Below, one piece after another: positions 19,116 to 27,304 of a stretch of 64,000 nucleotides of DNA (positions are counted from its first letter, which is position 1; every line of letters starts with the position of its first letter). The notes beneath the pieces were generated by a model. That model saw only the letters and a program-made list of their open reading frames with translations. It did no database searches and was not told the DNA's origin. Made by a program: the position numbers and the translations under genes. The DNA comes from Streptomyces hyaluromycini (GTDB taxonomy: Bacteria; Actinomycetota; Actinomycetes; Streptomycetales; Streptomycetaceae), in the NCBI RefSeq assembly GCF_002217755.1, contig NZ_BCFL01000017.1, positions 462,442 through 526,441 on the forward strand. The letters run 5' to 3'.

Positions 19116-19767
19116 CGCGGGGCCGTGATTCCCCGCTGTTCCCCGCCGCATCCGGTGCGCCTGTGGTGCACGGGCGTTGTCAGTGTCTGCCCGTACGCTG
19201 CGGAGTGTTGGGGCGGTCTGCCGTCTCGGCAAGGAGAGCGCGCGAAATCACTGAGCCCTCTTGGTATGGGTGATCTCCGCGATGGCGCCATGGATTCCAC
19301 GCGTGAGCGTCAGAGGGGCGTCATGGAGCCGTTTTACGGGGCCGGCGGCGTACGGGCCGCGGAACGCGGTGGACAAGGTGCTGAAGGGCGCACGGATGCA
19401 TACGTGACTGAATCTCCACAGTGAATGCGCAACTGCGGCACGGGTGCATTCGGTTGGTGCGGAGTTGTCCTGGTCGGAGCCGCCGTGGCAATAGCTGTCG
19501 GTTTCCTATGCGGGGCTACATGTAGAGAAGCTGCCCTCAATTCGTGTACATGCGTGCATGGATGAGTAGTCGGCTGTTTCAACTGCCCTGCCGGGAGCAG
19601 TGACCGACTGGATGCCGGGCACGCTCCGTGATTTGATCCTTCGCGCCGCCGGGATCGCGCCAAGGTGTCCGGAAACGGATGGCGCGGGCCTGCGGTCGCG
19701 GCCCATCGGCTATCCCCAGCCTGGCCGCTCCCCCTTGTGGAACATCCATACGAAGGGCAGTTTCATC
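19116..19767. other. Gap containing a second-type attachment arm
   Basis: About 650 bp. At 19127-19169 is the two-part motif GATTCCCCGCTGTTCCCCGC followed by ggtgcgc..tgtggtgc, found again at 59903-59947. The rest shows no convincing gene. From about 19400 the sequence becomes less GC-rich (tgcggagttg, caatagctgtcg, tgtagagaagc), fitting a promoter region for the peptide gene at 19768. Confidence 0.55.
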
Positions 19768-19977
19768 ATGAACTCCGCTCCCCAGGTTCAGACCCTCGAA
19801 ATCTCCGACGCCGAACTCGACACCGTTTCCGGCGGCCTGAGCCCGCAGGTCGGCATCGCCGCCGGTCCCACGGCGATCAGCAGCTCGGACCTCCTGGCTC
19901 AGTTCGGCGCGGTCAAGGACGGGGTCCTGGACACCGTCGGCCAGTACCACCAGGTCGGCGTCACCGTCTCCTTCTGA
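19768..19977 (+). CDS. Orphan RiPP-like precursor peptide with double-glycine leader
   Basis: 69 aa. The leader MNSAPQVQTLEISDAELDTVSGG resembles the class-II lanthipeptide/Nif11-like leaders annotated as type A2 lantipeptides in Streptomyces: acidic helix, then VSGG cleavage site at residues 20-23. The putative core (46 residues, LSPQVGIAAGPTAISSSD...QVGVTVSF) contains Ser and Thr but no Cys, so lanthionine rings cannot form within it. A GAAGGG sequence precedes the ATG by about 10 bp and a strong terminator follows. No modification enzyme, peptidase or exporter is encoded in the window. It may be processed in trans, or serve as a small secreted peptide or signal. Confidence 0.7.
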   Translation: MNSAPQVQTLEISDAELDTVSGGLSPQVGIAAGPTAISSSDLLAQFGAVKDGVLDTVGQYHQVGVTVSF

Positions 19978-20053
19978 TCGTCAGATCGCGGGACTTCCTG
20001 ATCGCGGGATCGCCGATACCGGCAGCCTGACCGCCGATCGGCGTCCACGGTGA

Positions 20054-20093
20054 CAAGCCCCCTACCCGCGGGTCTTCGCTGGTAGGGGGCTTG
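20054..20093 (+). terminator. Terminator after the precursor-peptide gene
   Basis: A perfect 13-bp stem, caagccccctacc / ggtagggggcttg, with a 14-nt loop, 76 bp after the stop codon. This is a strong intrinsic-type hairpin. Confidence 0.75.
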
Positions 20094-20290
20094 ATCATTA
20101 GGGGTTGCTTCTTCTTGTCCCGGGTCTTGTCGGGGATCTCGGTGACCTGCGCTTTCCCTGCCCAGCAGGAGGTAGGCCCTTGCGCCTGGCGGTCGCCCTT
20201 GAGCGGCTTGGAGTGACGCCTGAGCACCCCTCGGGCGGCCCACATGCCTGAACTCAGGACACGCAGAGGGCACGCCTACCCTGGATTGGA

Positions 20291-20510
20291 CTAGACAACA
20301 AACAAACCCCAGGCCACTGACCTGGGGTTTCTCTCTGGAGCGGGTGACGAGAATCGAACTCGCGCTCTCAGCTTGGGAAGCGACGGCGCTTGGGTGTCTG
20401 CGTGGAGGCTGACCTGCACGGATTCGTTGTGCGCGCGTCACTGCGCGGGCGTGATCGCACCGCCGTTGACCGTGGTTGTCCGGCCTTAAGGGCACGCTAT
20501 GGGCACGCCG
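20291..20510 (-). repeat. Attachment module 2: tRNA-Gly(CCC) 3' fragment plus arms
   Basis: tRNA 3' fragment at 20336-20381, identical over 46 nt to module 1. ctagacaacaa starts at 20291 (45 bp before the CCA end). Right-arm sequence gggcacgctatgggcacgcc is at 20491-20510. Similarity to module 3 continues beyond the arm (cgagcc...gtgccgttgc.ggagcaca, to about 20610). It separates cassettes A and B. Confidence 0.85.
20304..20330. terminator. Hairpin at attachment module 2
   Basis: Perfect 10-bp inverted repeat aaaccccagg / cctggggttt with a 7-nt loop, ending 5 bp before the tRNA CCA end. It is probably the tRNA-Gly terminator carried with the attachment site. Confidence 0.75.
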
Positions 20511-20859
20511 TTGATCCGGAGGCACCGGGAGTGCCCTCGGCGGCCGAAGGACGGGCGGCCTCCACAAGCGAGCCCTGGTCGAGTCGGTGCCGTTGCAGGA
20601 GCACACAGATGACGTTCAGCGGCGGCCGGACAACTCGGGACGGAGATGGGCCGGCGAGGCTCCCACAACACAGACCCACTCAGGATGTACCCCGCCGAGG
20701 CGGTGGAGCGGGCCGGATCCAGGGAGAGCGTCCGCCCGGGGGGTATCGGAAACGCACGTGAAGCCGCTTCCAGCCACCGGCAGAGCCGGTCTTCGACTCT
20801 GAGCGTCCGTCCTCAGGCGGACTTCACCCAGCGAGGGTCGCCCTGCCACGTCACGAGGC
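20511..20859. other. Right flank of attachment module 2
   Basis: Contains sequence similar to the right flank of module 3 up to about 20610. On the minus strand this flank reads as the 3' end of a frame (CVLLQRHRLDQGSLVEAARP) with no identifiable family. No convincing gene beyond that. Confidence 0.4.
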
Positions 20860-21011
20860 ACCACGGTGTGCCGGATACGGGTGGCGTTCATGCCGAGCGC
20901 CGAGCGTACGGGCCCGGGTGCGCCGGGCTCGAACTGGAACAGGGCCTCGGTCTCGGAGTGTTCCGCCACCGTCGGTGGCACAGCTGCGTCCAAGGAACCG
21001 CCCGTGTCCAC
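20860..21011 (-). pseudogene. N-terminal fragment resembling a GNAT acetyltransferase
   Basis: Minus-strand codons read SETEALFQFEPG, then PVRSALGMNATRI and HTVVPRDVAG. The SALGM.ATRI segment is like the linker region of some actinobacterial GNAT proteins that then continue with an acetyl-CoA domain. Here the coding character is lost after about 50 residues. A truncated relic is likely; the family is tentative. Confidence 0.3.
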
Positions 21012-21033
21012 GTCTGCGTGCCGCTGACAGTGC

Positions 21034-21993
21034 TCACGACGTGTTCAGCAGTCGCCGGATCGCGTCGACCCGTGCGGCGATCATGCGGTTGCCGATCGCT
21101 GTCCCGGGGATCATGTGGGCCAGGTGGAAGGCCCCGCTGTAATGGTGCACCTCGGTGGGCACGCCCGCCTGAATCAACAGGCGCGCGTAATCAAGCCCCT
21201 CGTCGCGGGTGGGGTCGACCTGGTAGGCGGCCACCCAGGCGGGAGGCAGACCGATCAGGTCCTTGAGATCCGCGCGGGCCGGAGCCGCGTACACGGGCAC
21301 GTCCGGACCGCCGGGCTGCGCCGTGTCACCGAGGTAGTACTTCCAGCTGTAGGGCGAGTTGGCGGCACTCCAGGTGGGGGTTTCGGGAAGGTTCCGCATG
21401 GAGTGGGTCTGCAGCCGGTCGTCCACCGTCGGGGCGTCCAGGAACTGCGCGGCCGGCACCGGCCCTCCGCGGTCCCTGGCGACCAGGACCAGGGCGGCCG
21501 CCAGCCCGCCTCCTGCGCTCTCTCCCAGGACACCGATGCGTGCGCCGTCGATTCCGTGGGCACGGCCCGCTTCGCCGGCCATCCAGAGAACGGCCGCGTA
21601 ACAGTCGTCAAGGGCGGCCGGATAAGGGTTTTCAGGAGCGAGCCGGTAGTCGACGCCCACCACGGCGACACCTGCCCGGTCGGCGATCAGGCGGGCCTGG
21701 TTGTCCACACTCTCCAGTCCACCCATGACGAAGGCTCCGCCGCACAGGTAAAGCAGACCAGGAACGGGGCCGGTCCGATCGGCCGGGGCGTAGACACGCC
21801 CCCTGATGTCCGGCGCCCCCTGGTACCCGGGAATCGCGACGTCTTCGACGCGCAACGCCCTCGCTGACTCGTACTGTGGGGCCTGCCCGAGAAACCTTCT
21901 GGTCAGAGCCCGCATGCCCGGCACATCGGAGAGATCGAGGGCCGGAATCATCGGCGCTGCGGCAGCCAGCTCAGGATCGAGCACGTAATTCAT
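21034..21993 (-). CDS. Alpha/beta-hydrolase, HSL-type esterase/lipase
   Basis: 319 aa from ATG 21993 (MNYVLDPEL), with a GGGAA site about 6 bp upstream. Alpha/beta-hydrolase_3 fold: strand GLLYLCGGAFVMGG, GVDYRLAPENPYPAALDD, nucleophile elbow GESAGGG (catalytic Ser), acid AYQVDPTRDEG and His in YSGAFHLAHM. It would hydrolyse short acyl esters in the cytoplasm. The oxyanion-hole motif is CGGAF where the HSL family usually has HGGGF/HGGAF, so the conserved His is replaced by Cys. It lies downstream of the epimerase, reductase and quinone-oxidoreductase genes in the same direction. Confidence 0.88.
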   Translation of the reverse strand: MNYVLDPELAAAAPMIPALDLSDVPGMRALTRRFLGQAPQYESARALRVEDVAIPGYQGAPDIRGRVYAPADRTGPVPGLLYLCGGAFVMGGLESVDNQARLIADRAGVAVVGVDYRLAPENPYPAALDDCYAAVLWMAGEAGRAHGIDGARIGVLGESAGGGLAAALVLVARDRGGPVPAAQFLDAPTVDDRLQTHSMRNLPETPTWSAANSPYSWKYYLGDTAQPGGPDVPVYAAPARADLKDLIGLPPAWVAAYQVDPTRDEGLDYARLLIQAGVPTEVHHYSGAFHLAHMIPGTAIGNRMIAARVDAIRRLLNTS

Positions 21994-22076
21994 ACCGTTT
22001 TCCCAATCTGTGCTATTTCGTCTCTGCACTGTTCCAGCAAGAACGACCGACCTGTTCGCGAAACTCACACCGGTGA

Positions 22077-22985
22077 TCACTGAACCGTGAAGTAGTGGCC
22101 GTCCTCGATGTCCGCGATGAGCCCGGGCTGCACCGGCTGCCAGCCCAGTCGCTGCTGGGTCCGGGTACTGGAGGCCGGGCTGTCCCGCGCGAGGACGGCG
22201 CCGAGGAAGCCGAAATGGCCGTCGGCCTCGTCCTGGGACATGCCGGTCACCGGCAGGTTCAAGCGCCGGCCGATGGCCTGGGCGATGTCCCGCACCGGCA
22301 CGCCTTCGTCGCCGATCGCGTGCAGCCGGGCGCCGGCGGGAGCCGATTCCACAGCCAGCCGGAACAGGCGTGCGGTGTCCCGCCGGTGCACGGCGGCCCA
22401 CCGCGAGGAACCGTCACCGACGTAGGCCGACACTCCCGTCGTCCGGGCGATGGAGATCATGAGCGGGATGAATCCGGCCCTGTCCTGCTCGCCGTGGACC
22501 GACTGAGGCAACCGCACCACCGACGTGCGCACGCCACGCTCGGCCAGTGCCAGCACCGCCTCTTCGGACGCGATGCGCAATGCGGGCAGTGACCCGGGGT
22601 CGGGCGGGCTGTCCTCCGTGCCTGCGCCACCCGTCGGGAGCACGCCGGTCGCGGAGGTGATGGCCAGGGGCCGGTCCGAGCCCACGAGCGCCTCGCCCAG
22701 CGCCTCGACGGCGCGTGTGTCGGTCCGGCAGGACGCCGCGAAGTCCGTCGTGTCGGAGATGTTGGTGAAGGCGGTGTGGACGACGCCGTCCGCCGCGGCC
22801 GCGCCACGGCGCAGGCTGTCCAGGTCATCGAGGTCGCCGCGGTGCACCTCGGCACCGGCGGACGTCAGTGTCGCGGCGGCGCTGTCCGAGCGGGCGAGAC
22901 CAAGCACGTGATGCCCCGCGTCCAGCAGCTCACGGACGACTGCGGATCCGACGAATCCGGTCGCACCGGTTACGAACACACGCAT
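22077..22985 (-). CDS. NAD(P)-dependent epimerase/dehydratase (extended SDR)
   Basis: 302 aa. Rossmann motif TGATGFVGS at residues 6-14, then a GDLDDLDSL cofactor segment and DGVVHTAF. The family's Tyr-X3-Lys dyad is not obvious: the expected region reads SATGVLPTGG and LRIASEEAV. It is an SDR of the NAD-dependent epimerase type whose catalytic residues may be atypical. The substrate is unknown. It stands 21 bp downstream of the aldo/keto reductase gene, so the two are probably in one transcript. Confidence 0.85.
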   Translation of the reverse strand: MRVFVTGATGFVGSAVVRELLDAGHHVLGLARSDSAAATLTSAGAEVHRGDLDDLDSLRRGAAAADGVVHTAFTNISDTTDFAASCRTDTRAVEALGEALVGSDRPLAITSATGVLPTGGAGTEDSPPDPGSLPALRIASEEAVLALAERGVRTSVVRLPQSVHGEQDRAGFIPLMISIARTTGVSAYVGDGSSRWAAVHRRDTARLFRLAVESAPAGARLHAIGDEGVPVRDIAQAIGRRLNLPVTGMSQDEADGHFGFLGAVLARDSPASSTRTQQRLGWQPVQPGLIADIEDGHYFTVQ

Positions 22986-23006
22986 GGAACACTCCTTGAG
23001 TCGAGG

Positions 23007-24077
23007 TCAACGGTCTACTCGTCCCGGCTGGTCGGCGGGCGCGAACTGGGGCAGGCGCGCCATGATGGCCCGGATCTCCGCGTCGTCGGAGACACCCTGG
23101 AAGTCATGGCGCGGGGTGTAGGGCGCTTCGAGCGCGCGGATCTCCTCGTCGCCCAGCTCCAGGGCCAGCGAGGCGACCGCATCGTCGATCTGCTGTGTCG
23201 TGCTCGCTCCGACGAGGGGGGCGGTGACGACCGGCTTGCTGTGCAGCCAGGCCAGGGCGACCTGCGCACGCCCGACACCCCGGGCGTCCGCGACGCGGCC
23301 GACGGCATCGACGACGGCGTGGTCGGATGCTTCGGTCCGCGCCGTGTACAGCATGTCGGCGAACCCGTCGTTGCCACCCCGCAAGGTCGACCTCGCATCG
23401 GACCACACGCGCGCGAGCCGCCCCCGGGCCAGCGGACTCCAGGCGACCGTGCCGACGCCCTCGTCCACACACAGCGGGATCATCTCGCGCTCCTCCTCGC
23501 GGGCGAGCAGGTTGTAGTGGTCCTGCATCGACACGAAACGGGCCCAGCCGTGCTCGCGCTGGAGATGCAGCGCCTTCGCGAACTCCCAGGCCGGCATCGA
23601 CGAGGCACCGAGGTAGCGGACCTTGCCGGCCCTGACCAGGTCGTGCAGCGCTTCGAGGGTCTCCTCCAGCGGTGTCGTGTGGTCGTTGCGGTGGATCTGG
23701 TACAGGTCGATGTAGTCCGTACCGAGGCGCCTGAGCGAGTGGTCCACCTCGGTCATGATCACCTTGCGGCTCAGGCCCTTTCCGTTGGGGCCCGAACGCA
23801 TCGGATTGCGCAGCTTGGTCGCGATCACGACGTCATCGCGGTCGGCGAAGTCCCGCAGCGCCCGGCCGAGGATCTCCTCGCTGGAGCCCTGCGAGTACAC
23901 GTTCGCCGTGTCGAAGAAGTTGATGCCCTGCTCCAGGGCGTGCCTGACGAGCAGGCGACTCTCCTGCTCGCCCAGCGACCAGACCGGGTGACCGCGGTCC
24001 GGCTCGCCGTAGGTCATCGCGCCGATCGCGATCGGCGAGACATCGAGGCCCGTGCTGCCGAGCTTGACGTAGTCCAC
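23007..24077 (-). CDS. Aldo/keto reductase
   Basis: 356 aa, GTG start at 24077 (GTG GAC TAC GTC AAG) with GGAAGG just upstream. AKR barrel signatures: GLDVSPIAIGAMTYG, catalytic Asp in FFDTANVYSQGSSEEILGRAL with Tyr, Lys in VIATKLRNP, His in LYQIHRND, and a C-terminal VTAPLVGASTTQQIDDAVA NADPH-binding loop. It reduces aldehydes or ketones with NADPH in the cytoplasm. It is transcribed with the SDR gene behind the quinone-oxidoreductase gene. A 9-bp tandem repeat sits just upstream of its ribosome site. Confidence 0.92.
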   Translation of the reverse strand: MDYVKLGSTGLDVSPIAIGAMTYGEPDRGHPVWSLGEQESRLLVRHALEQGINFFDTANVYSQGSSEEILGRALRDFADRDDVVIATKLRNPMRSGPNGKGLSRKVIMTEVDHSLRRLGTDYIDLYQIHRNDHTTPLEETLEALHDLVRAGKVRYLGASSMPAWEFAKALHLQREHGWARFVSMQDHYNLLAREEEREMIPLCVDEGVGTVAWSPLARGRLARVWSDARSTLRGGNDGFADMLYTARTEASDHAVVDAVGRVADARGVGRAQVALAWLHSKPVVTAPLVGASTTQQIDDAVASLALELGDEEIRALEAPYTPRHDFQGVSDDAEIRAIMARLPQFAPADQPGRVDR

Positions 24078-24090
24078 GAGGGTCCTTCCA

Positions 24091-24126
24091 GTTCTTGCAG
24101 TTCTTGCAGTTCTTGCAGTTCTTGCA
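24091..24126. repeat. Tandem 9-bp repeat, four units
   Basis: gttcttgca is repeated four times without mismatch in the 64-bp gap between the quinone-oxidoreductase and aldo/keto reductase genes, directly upstream of the latter's translation start. Such perfect short arrays are prone to copy-number change. Confidence 0.9.
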
Positions 24127-24141
24127 GGTCAGTGCCGGACA

Positions 24142-25083
24142 TCAGATCCGTACGGTCGTCTTGCCGCGGGCGCCGCCCCCGCGCGCCAGCCCCTCCGGAA
24201 CCCCCTCCAGCGGAACTGTCCGCTGGACGGGGACCGCGATCCGGCCCGATGCGGCCTCTGCGGTGATCCGGGCGAGCAGGTCCGGCTTGTCCTGCATCAT
24301 GTAGTTGCTTACGGCGATCCGTTCGGAGGCGAGCAGCTCCGGCGGCGCGGAGAAGGACACGGACGCCGCCGCGCCACCGTCGCGCACGAGTCCGGCGTAC
24401 GCGCCGAAGCGGGCCGTGTCGCGGGTGAGGTCGAGGAAGGCATCGATCCCGTCGGGACGCGTCTTGCGGACCCGCTCCACGATGTCGCCGGCCGTGTAGT
24501 CGGCCGTCTCGGCGGCGCCGAGACCGCGGATCCACCGGGCGGCGTCGGGCCGGGCGGTCGCGATGACCTCCACGCCGCGGGCGGCCGCCAGCTGGACGGC
24601 GAAAACGCCCACCCCGCCGGTGGCGCCCGCGATCAGGACCGACTGACCGGCTCGCAGGCCGATGGCCTCGATGACGCCGAGGGCGGTCATGCCCGCGGTC
24701 GGCAGTGCCGCCGCGATCTCGGCGGGCATGCCGTCCGGGACCCGCTGGAGCGCCCCGCCGTCCGGGGCCTCCGGCACCACCACGTACTCGGCGAAGGTGC
24801 CGTGGCCCAACGGCGCGCGGAGGAACTGGCCGTGCACGGTGTCGCCGGGCCGGAACCCGAGCACGCCCTCCCCGGTCTCCGTCACCCGGCCCATCCCGTC
24901 CACACCCAGGACGAGCGGCGTCACGTACGGCATGGGCAGTCGGCCCTCGGCGATGCCCATGTCGACCGGGTTCAACGACGCCGCCGCCAGTTCGACCAGG
25001 ACCTCTCCCGGTCCCGGGCCGGGGACGCGGAGCTCCATCAGTTCGGGCGTGTCACCGATCCGGTGCACCGCGACAGCACGCAT
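24142..25083 (-). CDS. NADP-dependent quinone oxidoreductase-like protein (MDR/zinc-independent ADH superfamily)
   Basis: 313 aa, ATG 25083 with GGAGATGA upstream. GroES-like N-domain (AASLNPVDMGIAEGRLPMPYVTPLVLGVDGMGRV), then the Rossmann domain with AGATGGVGVFAVQLAAARG. No structural or catalytic zinc Cys cluster is visible, which is typical of the quinone oxidoreductase branch. It probably reduces quinones or enals with NADPH in the cytoplasm. First gene of the minus-strand redox cluster, divergent from a LysR gene. Confidence 0.88.
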   Translation of the reverse strand: MRAVAVHRIGDTPELMELRVPGPGPGEVLVELAAASLNPVDMGIAEGRLPMPYVTPLVLGVDGMGRVTETGEGVLGFRPGDTVHGQFLRAPLGHGTFAEYVVVPEAPDGGALQRVPDGMPAEIAAALPTAGMTALGVIEAIGLRAGQSVLIAGATGGVGVFAVQLAAARGVEVIATARPDAARWIRGLGAAETADYTAGDIVERVRKTRPDGIDAFLDLTRDTARFGAYAGLVRDGGAAASVSFSAPPELLASERIAVSNYMMQDKPDLLARITAEAASGRIAVPVQRTVPLEGVPEGLARGGGARGKTTVRI

Positions 25084-25094
25084 GGCTCATCTCC

Positions 25095-25138
25095 TGTTCT
25101 GCGCCTGCTCTGCGCCTGCTCTGCGCCTGCTCTGCGGC
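25095..25138. repeat. Tandem 11-bp repeat, four units
   Basis: tgctctgcgcc repeated four times (first and last units with one mismatch each) in the 158-bp divergent gap between the quinone-oxidoreductase and lysR-type genes. It lies within the likely promoter region of the minus-strand cluster. Confidence 0.85.
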
Positions 25139-25228
25139 GACTGTCCGCCGGTGGACGTACGAGGCGCCGACGGCTGCCAGTCAACCCGGCACGGTGGCGA
25201 ACCTGAAGGACCGATTCCGGTGCGGTTG

Positions 25229-25243
25229 ATACCCTGCGGGTAT
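25229..25243. promoter_or_regulatory. Perfect palindrome at the LysR start codon
   Basis: ATACCC-TGC-GGGTAT overlaps the first two bases of the LysR start codon. It contains the T-N11-A spacing expected of LysR-type boxes and could serve autorepression, though LysR sites more often lie further upstream. Confidence 0.4.
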
Positions 25244-26177
25244 GAATGATCTGGAGACGCGGCAGCTCCGGTATTTCGTCGCGGTCGCCGAAGAACTGCA
25301 CTTCGGACGCGCCGCCGAGCGGCTCGACATGGCGCAGCCACCGCTGTCCCGCGCGATCCGGGAGCTGGAGCGCCAGCTCGGTGTGGCGCTGCTGAGGCGC
25401 ACCACACGCCGGGTCACGCTCACCCCGGCCGGGGAGGTCCTGCTGCGGGACGCCCGGACCGCCCTCGACGCGGTCAGCTCCGCCGGCCGACGCGCCCAGC
25501 ATGCCGGCGAGCCCACGCCTCGGCTGCGGCTCGCGCTCAAGCCCGATGTCGACGGCGGGCTGCTGCCGCGGATCCTCGACGCGTACGCCGGAGAGGATGC
25601 GGCCCTGCCGGTCGACCTGGTGCTCGGCCGCGTCGGCGAGCAGGCGCAGGCGGTGCGGGACGGCCGTGCCGACACCGCGCTGCTGCTCAGCCCCTTCGAC
25701 GACCGTGGCCTGGATTCCGAGCATCTGATCACCGAACCGTTCCTGCTCGCCCTGGCCGCCGCCGACCCCCTGGCCGCCCGCCCGTCCCTGCGGCTGGCCG
25801 ACCTGGCGGGCCTCAGCCTTCCCGACGGCTCGCCCGCGGACCGGGGCCCCGGTATCGGCCGGCACGGCCGGACCGGGCCACGCGGCGACATGGCTACGGC
25901 GAGCACCGCGCAGGGCACCTCCGACCTGCCGGAGATCTTCCAGCTCGTCGAACTCGGCAGTGTCGTCTGCTTCTTCCCCGCCTCGCTCACCCGGCGCTAT
26001 CCGCGACCCGAGATCGCCTACCGGCCGGTCGACGACCTGGAGCCGGCCGCCCTGGCGGTCGCATGGCCACAGGGCTCCCGTTCCGCGGCCGTCGCAGCCT
26101 TCGTCCGCACCGCAACGGCGGTCGCGGCGGCCACCCGACCCCGGAGCCGGGAAACACCGCGGACAGCAACTGCCTGA
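25242..26177 (+). CDS. LysR-family transcriptional regulator
   Basis: 311 aa. The N-terminal winged HTH is textbook: LETRQLRYFVAVAEELHFGRAAERLDMAQPPLSRAIRELERQLGVALLRRTTRRVTLTPAG. A type-2 periplasmic-binding-like effector domain follows (about residues 90-295). It is divergent from the redox cluster (quinone oxidoreductase, aldo/keto reductase, epimerase, esterase), which by the usual LysR arrangement is its likely target. The inducer is unknown. Confidence 0.92.
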   Translation: MNDLETRQLRYFVAVAEELHFGRAAERLDMAQPPLSRAIRELERQLGVALLRRTTRRVTLTPAGEVLLRDARTALDAVSSAGRRAQHAGEPTPRLRLALKPDVDGGLLPRILDAYAGEDAALPVDLVLGRVGEQAQAVRDGRADTALLLSPFDDRGLDSEHLITEPFLLALAAADPLAARPSLRLADLAGLSLPDGSPADRGPGIGRHGRTGPRGDMATASTAQGTSDLPEIFQLVELGSVVCFFPASLTRRYPRPEIAYRPVDDLEPAALAVAWPQGSRSAAVAAFVRTATAVAAATRPRSRETPRTATA

Positions 26178-27304
26178 TACGCCATCGCGGGCAGCTCGTA
26201 CGAGGGCATCGAAGGGCCCTGCCGGACGGGGTCCTCGACCGCTCCGTGCCCAGCAGTCCGCCACCGAGCAACAGGCCGAACAGAACACACCCGCCTACCT
26301 GACGGCCACTGCCGTTCGGCTCCGCGAGATGCGACCGCAGCGGGCAGCCGAGGCCGAACAATGGTGGCCGACTGCGAACATGGCGCCGGTCGCGGCCTAC
26401 GACACCGACGCGATCCGCACCCGTGACCGGCGTGACTTCCGTGCTGTGCGGCGATTGGGTCGTCTCAAGGCATTCCGGGTCCTGCCCGACGATCTGCCGC
26501 CGTGACTGGCTTCCGGCATCGAAGTTCCAGCCGGCGAAAGGGACTTCGACCGACACAACCTCCGCTGTGCACACAACGACGTTCAGACTTGCGCAGGGAA
26601 CAGCAGGCTGAGGTCTCCTGACGCGGAGAGGCTCCGGCCAGACCCACGAAGCCGCAGGTCAAGCCGAGCTTCCGAGCCTGGAAGCGCTGCACGTACGGCT
26701 GCCGCCCGGAACCCGTGCCCACCGCGTGCCCGAACTTCGCCCGCCGATGTGCGTCGTGGTTGACGGCTGGTCATCGCGACGGGCGGCCGAGCGGTTCCAG
26801 GCCAGCCGGCGCGGGCCCGTCACCGGCGTGGGCCTGGTCGAGGGCTAGCGCGGAATCATCGCCCCCGCGTCGAGACCACCCCCGACGGCACCCTGGCCCG
26901 GGCCAAGCCGGTCGACCCGTCGTTCTTCAACCGGCCTGCTCTGCCCGTCTCCTACGCGGGCAACGACCTGTGACGCCTGAGATGGCGCCTCCCTGCACCA
27001 TGGTGTGCAGGTGCTTGTCAATGCCATCCGTCCTCGTGCAGCAGCGAGCTGCGCTGGGTGCCCTCGAAGGCGTGGCCAGTCTTCTCCGCCACGCTCCCGT
27101 CCGCCAATTCTTGATCCACATGCGTGTCGGGGGCATCTGTGTCTCACTGGGAAGCGGTCTGCATGCGTCGATGGATCCAGTCAGTCAGTCCGTCCGCACG
27201 CTTTGAGGCTGCACGGCAGCCGTTCGATGTCCGGTATCCCCCTCGTGGCCGACGAGCTTGCGCTGCGCTCCGCTCGCCGGGCCCATCAGCCGGAAGGGAT
27301 GACC
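26178..27304. other. Region of decayed fragments
   Basis: About 1.1 kb with no intact gene. One recognisable fragment is a PIN-domain tail at 26380-26505 (separate entry). At 26720-26970 several short coherent stretches in different frames (MCVVVDGWSSRRAAERFQ; VDPSFFNRPALPVSYAGNDL followed by a stop) suggest one or two broken genes of unrecognised family. Confidence 0.4.
26380..26505 (+). pseudogene. C-terminal fragment of a PIN-domain (VapC-like) toxin
   Basis: The frame reads MAPVAAYDTDAIRTRDRRDF, then RAVRRLGRLKAFRVLPDDLPP and a stop. The TRDRRDFRAV...FRVLPDDL pattern is that of the end of actinobacterial PIN-domain toxins. The upstream acidic motifs of the fold and a partner antitoxin are absent. 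Confidence 0.45.

Noticed and set aside
19768..19977. Calling the peptide a true lanthipeptide precursor
   Set aside because: There is no cysteine in the core and no LanM/LanB-type enzyme in the window, so only the leader similarity is claimed.
20646..21266. A 206-codon plus-strand frame right of module 2
   Set aside because: No family resemblance. It overlaps the 3' end of the well-supported esterase gene on the other strand.
22776..24266. A 496-codon plus-strand frame across the epimerase and aldo/keto reductase genes
   Set aside because: No motif or ribosome site. Both genes on the minus strand have complete family signatures and sensible spacing.
24091..25138. CRISPR array
   Set aside because: The 9- and 11-bp repeats are directly adjacent with no spacers and far too short for CRISPR repeats. 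No cas gene is present.
26715..27206. A 163-codon plus-strand gene upstream of the tyrosinase
   Set aside because: Composition is Arg/Ser/Pro-rich. The coherent protein-like pieces in this region are in other frames and broken, so the region is described as decayed.
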